From: Prevotella sp. Rep29
GTDB taxonomy: Bacteria; Bacteroidota; Bacteroidia; Bacteroidales; Bacteroidaceae
NCBI RefSeq assembly: GCF_019551475.1
Contig: NZ_CP047159.1
Span: 2,294,001 to 2,358,000, forward strand
Direction of reading: 5' to 3'
Length of the DNA stretch: 64,000 nt
Made by a program: the position numbers and the translations under genes. The notes beneath the pieces were generated by a model. The model saw only the letters and a program-made list of their open reading frames with translations, had not been told where the DNA came from and did no database searches. Below, one piece after another: positions 62,116 to 64,000 of this stretch (position 1 is its first letter; each line of letters begins with the position of its first letter).

Positions 62116-64000
62116 TTAGAAATTGTCCGTATAAACAGCAGCCGGCGTGTTCAGTAATGCAGATGGCATAATCGTTTCACCATTTTTCACGACAACTTTT
62201 TGTCCGTTGTGTATATAGACACCGCTTTGCGTCGGCTTTCCTGACAGACGTATGCCCTGCAGGGTGTACCATGTATTGTCGTAGGTTTCATGATCCTTGT
62301 TCACGCCTCCGATAGCTGTTATCACCGCACCGTCATCATAACCCAGCGTACAACCTTTCGCATCCGACGACATATTCAGGTCACTTTTCAGAATATATAC
62401 ACGGTGCATGTTGAGTTTTGCGCCGTTGTAAGTCCAGAAGCCTATTTTCTTCTCTCCGTTATCCATATAGCGTCCCAGTGTGAGCACGGTGCCAGCTGTA
62501 TAGCTCTGTCCGGAGGTGTCGAGCATGCCGCGCAGGATATTATCCGCAAACAGCGATGCGGGTATCGTCTCCAACGGTTCGTACTGCGCATCATTGGGGT
62601 CGGGGCAGGGATAGTTGGTCCGTTCGTTGTTGTTGAGGAAGGGATAGAGTCCTGTTGTTGACATCTTGTCGGCAGCCTGTCCTTCGCTCACGGTCTGCTT
62701 CGTGCGCAGGCAGACGGGATTGTTCGCAGGTATCACGCGTTTGTAGCCGTCGGCTCCGTCGCCGTCGCCCACTTTCACCAGTTGTAGCTGACCGGTCTTG
62801 AAGCGGCTGCTCTCTCCACCATCGGTGTAGCCCGTGACGATAAACGCCTCCAAGCCTTCGGGAATGATGGCATCGTAGTCGAAAACGGCTGTGCCGTTGC
62901 ACTTGCCTTCTGTATCTTCGCTCAACGGATTGACATACATCACATAGTGGTCGGCGGTAAGGGTGACATTGTGGTCATAAGAATCGCCCACCTGAGTAAG
63001 GTCGCAAGCTGGGTATCCTAAATACAGGTAAGGAAAACCATGCTGGCTGCTATCAAAATATGTATTGACATTAGAATCAAACCAATCAGCATACTTGTTG
63101 ATGTTCAATTCCGAAAGATTAAAATCGGATGATACTCTGGGTTCTGAAGGGTGACCTGCCCAATTACCATCAAGATCTGCTATCCCTATCCACGACGCAT
63201 AGCCATTGAAAAGACGATACGAGACTGATGCTTTTGCGTGACAATAGTCAAGGTCAGCCGAAGAACTGCTTTCGCTGTAAACGTAATAGCTGTTTTCCCC
63301 TTGCTTAACTTTTTCCGGATAGGCGTTATCTAATAGTACCACGTCCTCAAAACGATTTTCTTCATCATATAAATTGTCTGGCACAGCAACTCCCACTCTG
63401 CTTCGCATCTTGTCTATTACAGACAAATTGACATCAATTTTCTGAAGAGAATTTGAATACATCACGGGCAGCCCATTCTCTCTCAGCTGATAATCATATG
63501 CCAGATTTATGTTTTTGGGGTATCTATGGAAATAAAGATTATTCATATTGTCAAGTGCACTAAGTCCTTCAAACATTGTCCTTTGAGTGTCTGTCATTTG
63601 CACGTCTGAATTCACGTAAAAGCGGCTAAAAAGATAAATACCATTACCAGGGTACTTATAGAAGGCAAATATGCCATTACCCGTATCGTAATATGGATGA
63701 TGTCCCAGCGGAAAAGCCAAAATACGATTATTTGCATAGCTCCCTTCAATATTGACCATTTGCCCAACTGCCGAAGGTGTCACAACAACATTGTTCAGGT
63801 TGGACAGGAAATTGTTGCTGCAATCCAAGAAAACGCGCTGATGAGCGATGTCCTTACTCTGATCATAACTTCCTTGTATTTTATCCCACCAAGCGTGGGC
63901 AACGAGATTTACCTTCAAGTCGGTCAGCCGGTTGTAGCTACAATCCAGACTGTCAAGCTTCGTTAATCCCGTCAAGTCCAACTCTCCGCTCAGTTTTTCC
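62116..64000 (-). CDS. BspA-like leucine-rich-repeat surface protein, N-terminus beyond the window
   Basis: The frame is open to the window end, so the start and signal peptide are missing; at least 627 residues are visible. The first visible part has LRRs (LTGLTKLDSLDCSYNRLTDL). A long middle region of unassigned beta-rich type follows, including NGTAVFDYDAIIPEGLEAFI. The C-terminus has TWYTLQGIRLSGKPTQSGVY, then IHNGQKVVVK, the tail seen in many Prevotella surface proteins and in the remnant at 43888-44334. It is probably exported and cell-surface attached; the ligand is unknown. Confidence 0.82.
   Translation of the reverse strand, partial: EKLSGELDLTGLTKLDSLDCSYNRLTDLKVNLVAHAWWDKIQGSYDQSKDIAHQRVFLDCSNNFLSNLNNVVVTPSAVGQMVNIEGSYANNRILAFPLGHHPYYDTGNGIFAFYKYPGNGIYLFSRFYVNSDVQMTDTQRTMFEGLSALDNMNNLYFHRYPKNINLAYDYQLRENGLPVMYSNSLQKIDVNLSVIDKMRSRVGVAVPDNLYDEENRFEDVVLLDNAYPEKVKQGENSYYVYSESSSSADLDYCHAKASVSYRLFNGYASWIGIADLDGNWAGHPSEPRVSSDFNLSELNINKYADWFDSNVNTYFDSSQHGFPYLYLGYPACDLTQVGDSYDHNVTLTADHYVMYVNPLSEDTEGKCNGTAVFDYDAIIPEGLEAFIVTGYTDGGESSRFKTGQLQLVKVGDGDGADGYKRVIPANNPVCLRTKQTVSEGQAADKMSTTGLYPFLNNNERTNYPCPDPNDAQYEPLETIPASLFADNILRGMLDTSGQSYTAGTVLTLGRYMDNGEKKIGFWTYNGAKLNMHRVYILKSDLNMSSDAKGCTLGYDDGAVITAIGGVNKDHETYDNTWYTLQGIRLSGKPTQSGVYIHNGQKVVVKNGETIMPSALLNTPAAVYTDNF

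Overview
The window looks like a gut-type Bacteroidales chromosome, most probably Prevotella or a close relative. The signs are Bacteroidetes promoters (TAnnTTTG at -7, often with TTTG or TTG about 20 bp upstream), BspA-type leucine-rich-repeat proteins sharing a Prevotella-like C-terminal tail, an OmpP1/FadL porin, Bacteroidetes-type mobilization genes and a YceD-L32-FabH-Era cluster. GC content is moderate in core genes and clearly lower in several accessory genes. No tRNA, rRNA or CRISPR array was seen.

Positions 1-10557 are integrated mobile DNA. A cut-off integrase 3' end is followed by an integrative mobilizable element: a membrane protein, an archaeal-type AAA ATPase, an excisionase-like protein, a winged-helix-like protein, a relaxosome accessory protein, a relaxase, a coiled-coil membrane protein and a tyrosine integrase. 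An IS1634-family insertion sequence lies just past the integrase stop. It is flanked by an identical 353-bp direct repeat, so the integrase stays intact while its 3' third is duplicated beyond the IS.

Positions 10859-29093 form a defence island. First comes a tightly packed seven-gene BREX-like operon: BrxF/BrxB-like protein, BrxC/PglY-type ATPase, DNA methyltransferase, PglZ, BrxA-like protein, Z1-domain ATPase and a SprT-like protease gene broken by one amber codon. The methyltransferase has an AT-rich centre between GC-richer flanks, which suggests domain exchange. A lone AAA15/OLD-type ATPase follows on the other strand. Divergent from it is a type II CBASS operon (CD-NTase, Cap2 E1-E2, Cap3) whose Cap3 JAMM domain is fused to a PD-(D/E)XK-like domain. 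The island ends against a GH109-like oxidoreductase gene that seems to have lost its C-terminus.

Positions 30431-43615 hold a specialised-metabolite locus. A SpoIIE phosphatase fused to an RsbW-like ATPase domain and a STAS antagonist precede a beta-barrel porin, a 2410-residue NRPS (C-A-T-C-A-T-reductase), a MATE exporter and a phosphopantetheinyl transferase. The likely product is a dipeptide aldehyde, or a pyrazinone derived from it. A remnant LRR gene, an AT-rich orphan nuclease-toxin gene and a zinc-ribbon protein follow.

Positions 45576-64000 are mostly core genes: era, fabH, rpmF, yceD/DUF177, waaA, gltX, a 7TM-HD phosphohydrolase, a FadL-type porin with an in-frame amber codon, priA, kbl, a small exported protein, a Crp/Fnr regulator, a short conserved peptide and a truncated LRR protein. 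The intergenic spaces carry unusual repeats. The most notable are two arrays of palindromes with different sequences but the same exact 22-bp period (41.5 and 48.9 kb). Others are a 193-bp element with perfect 18-bp terminal inverted repeats and two copies of a leader-like module flanking the Crp/Fnr gene.
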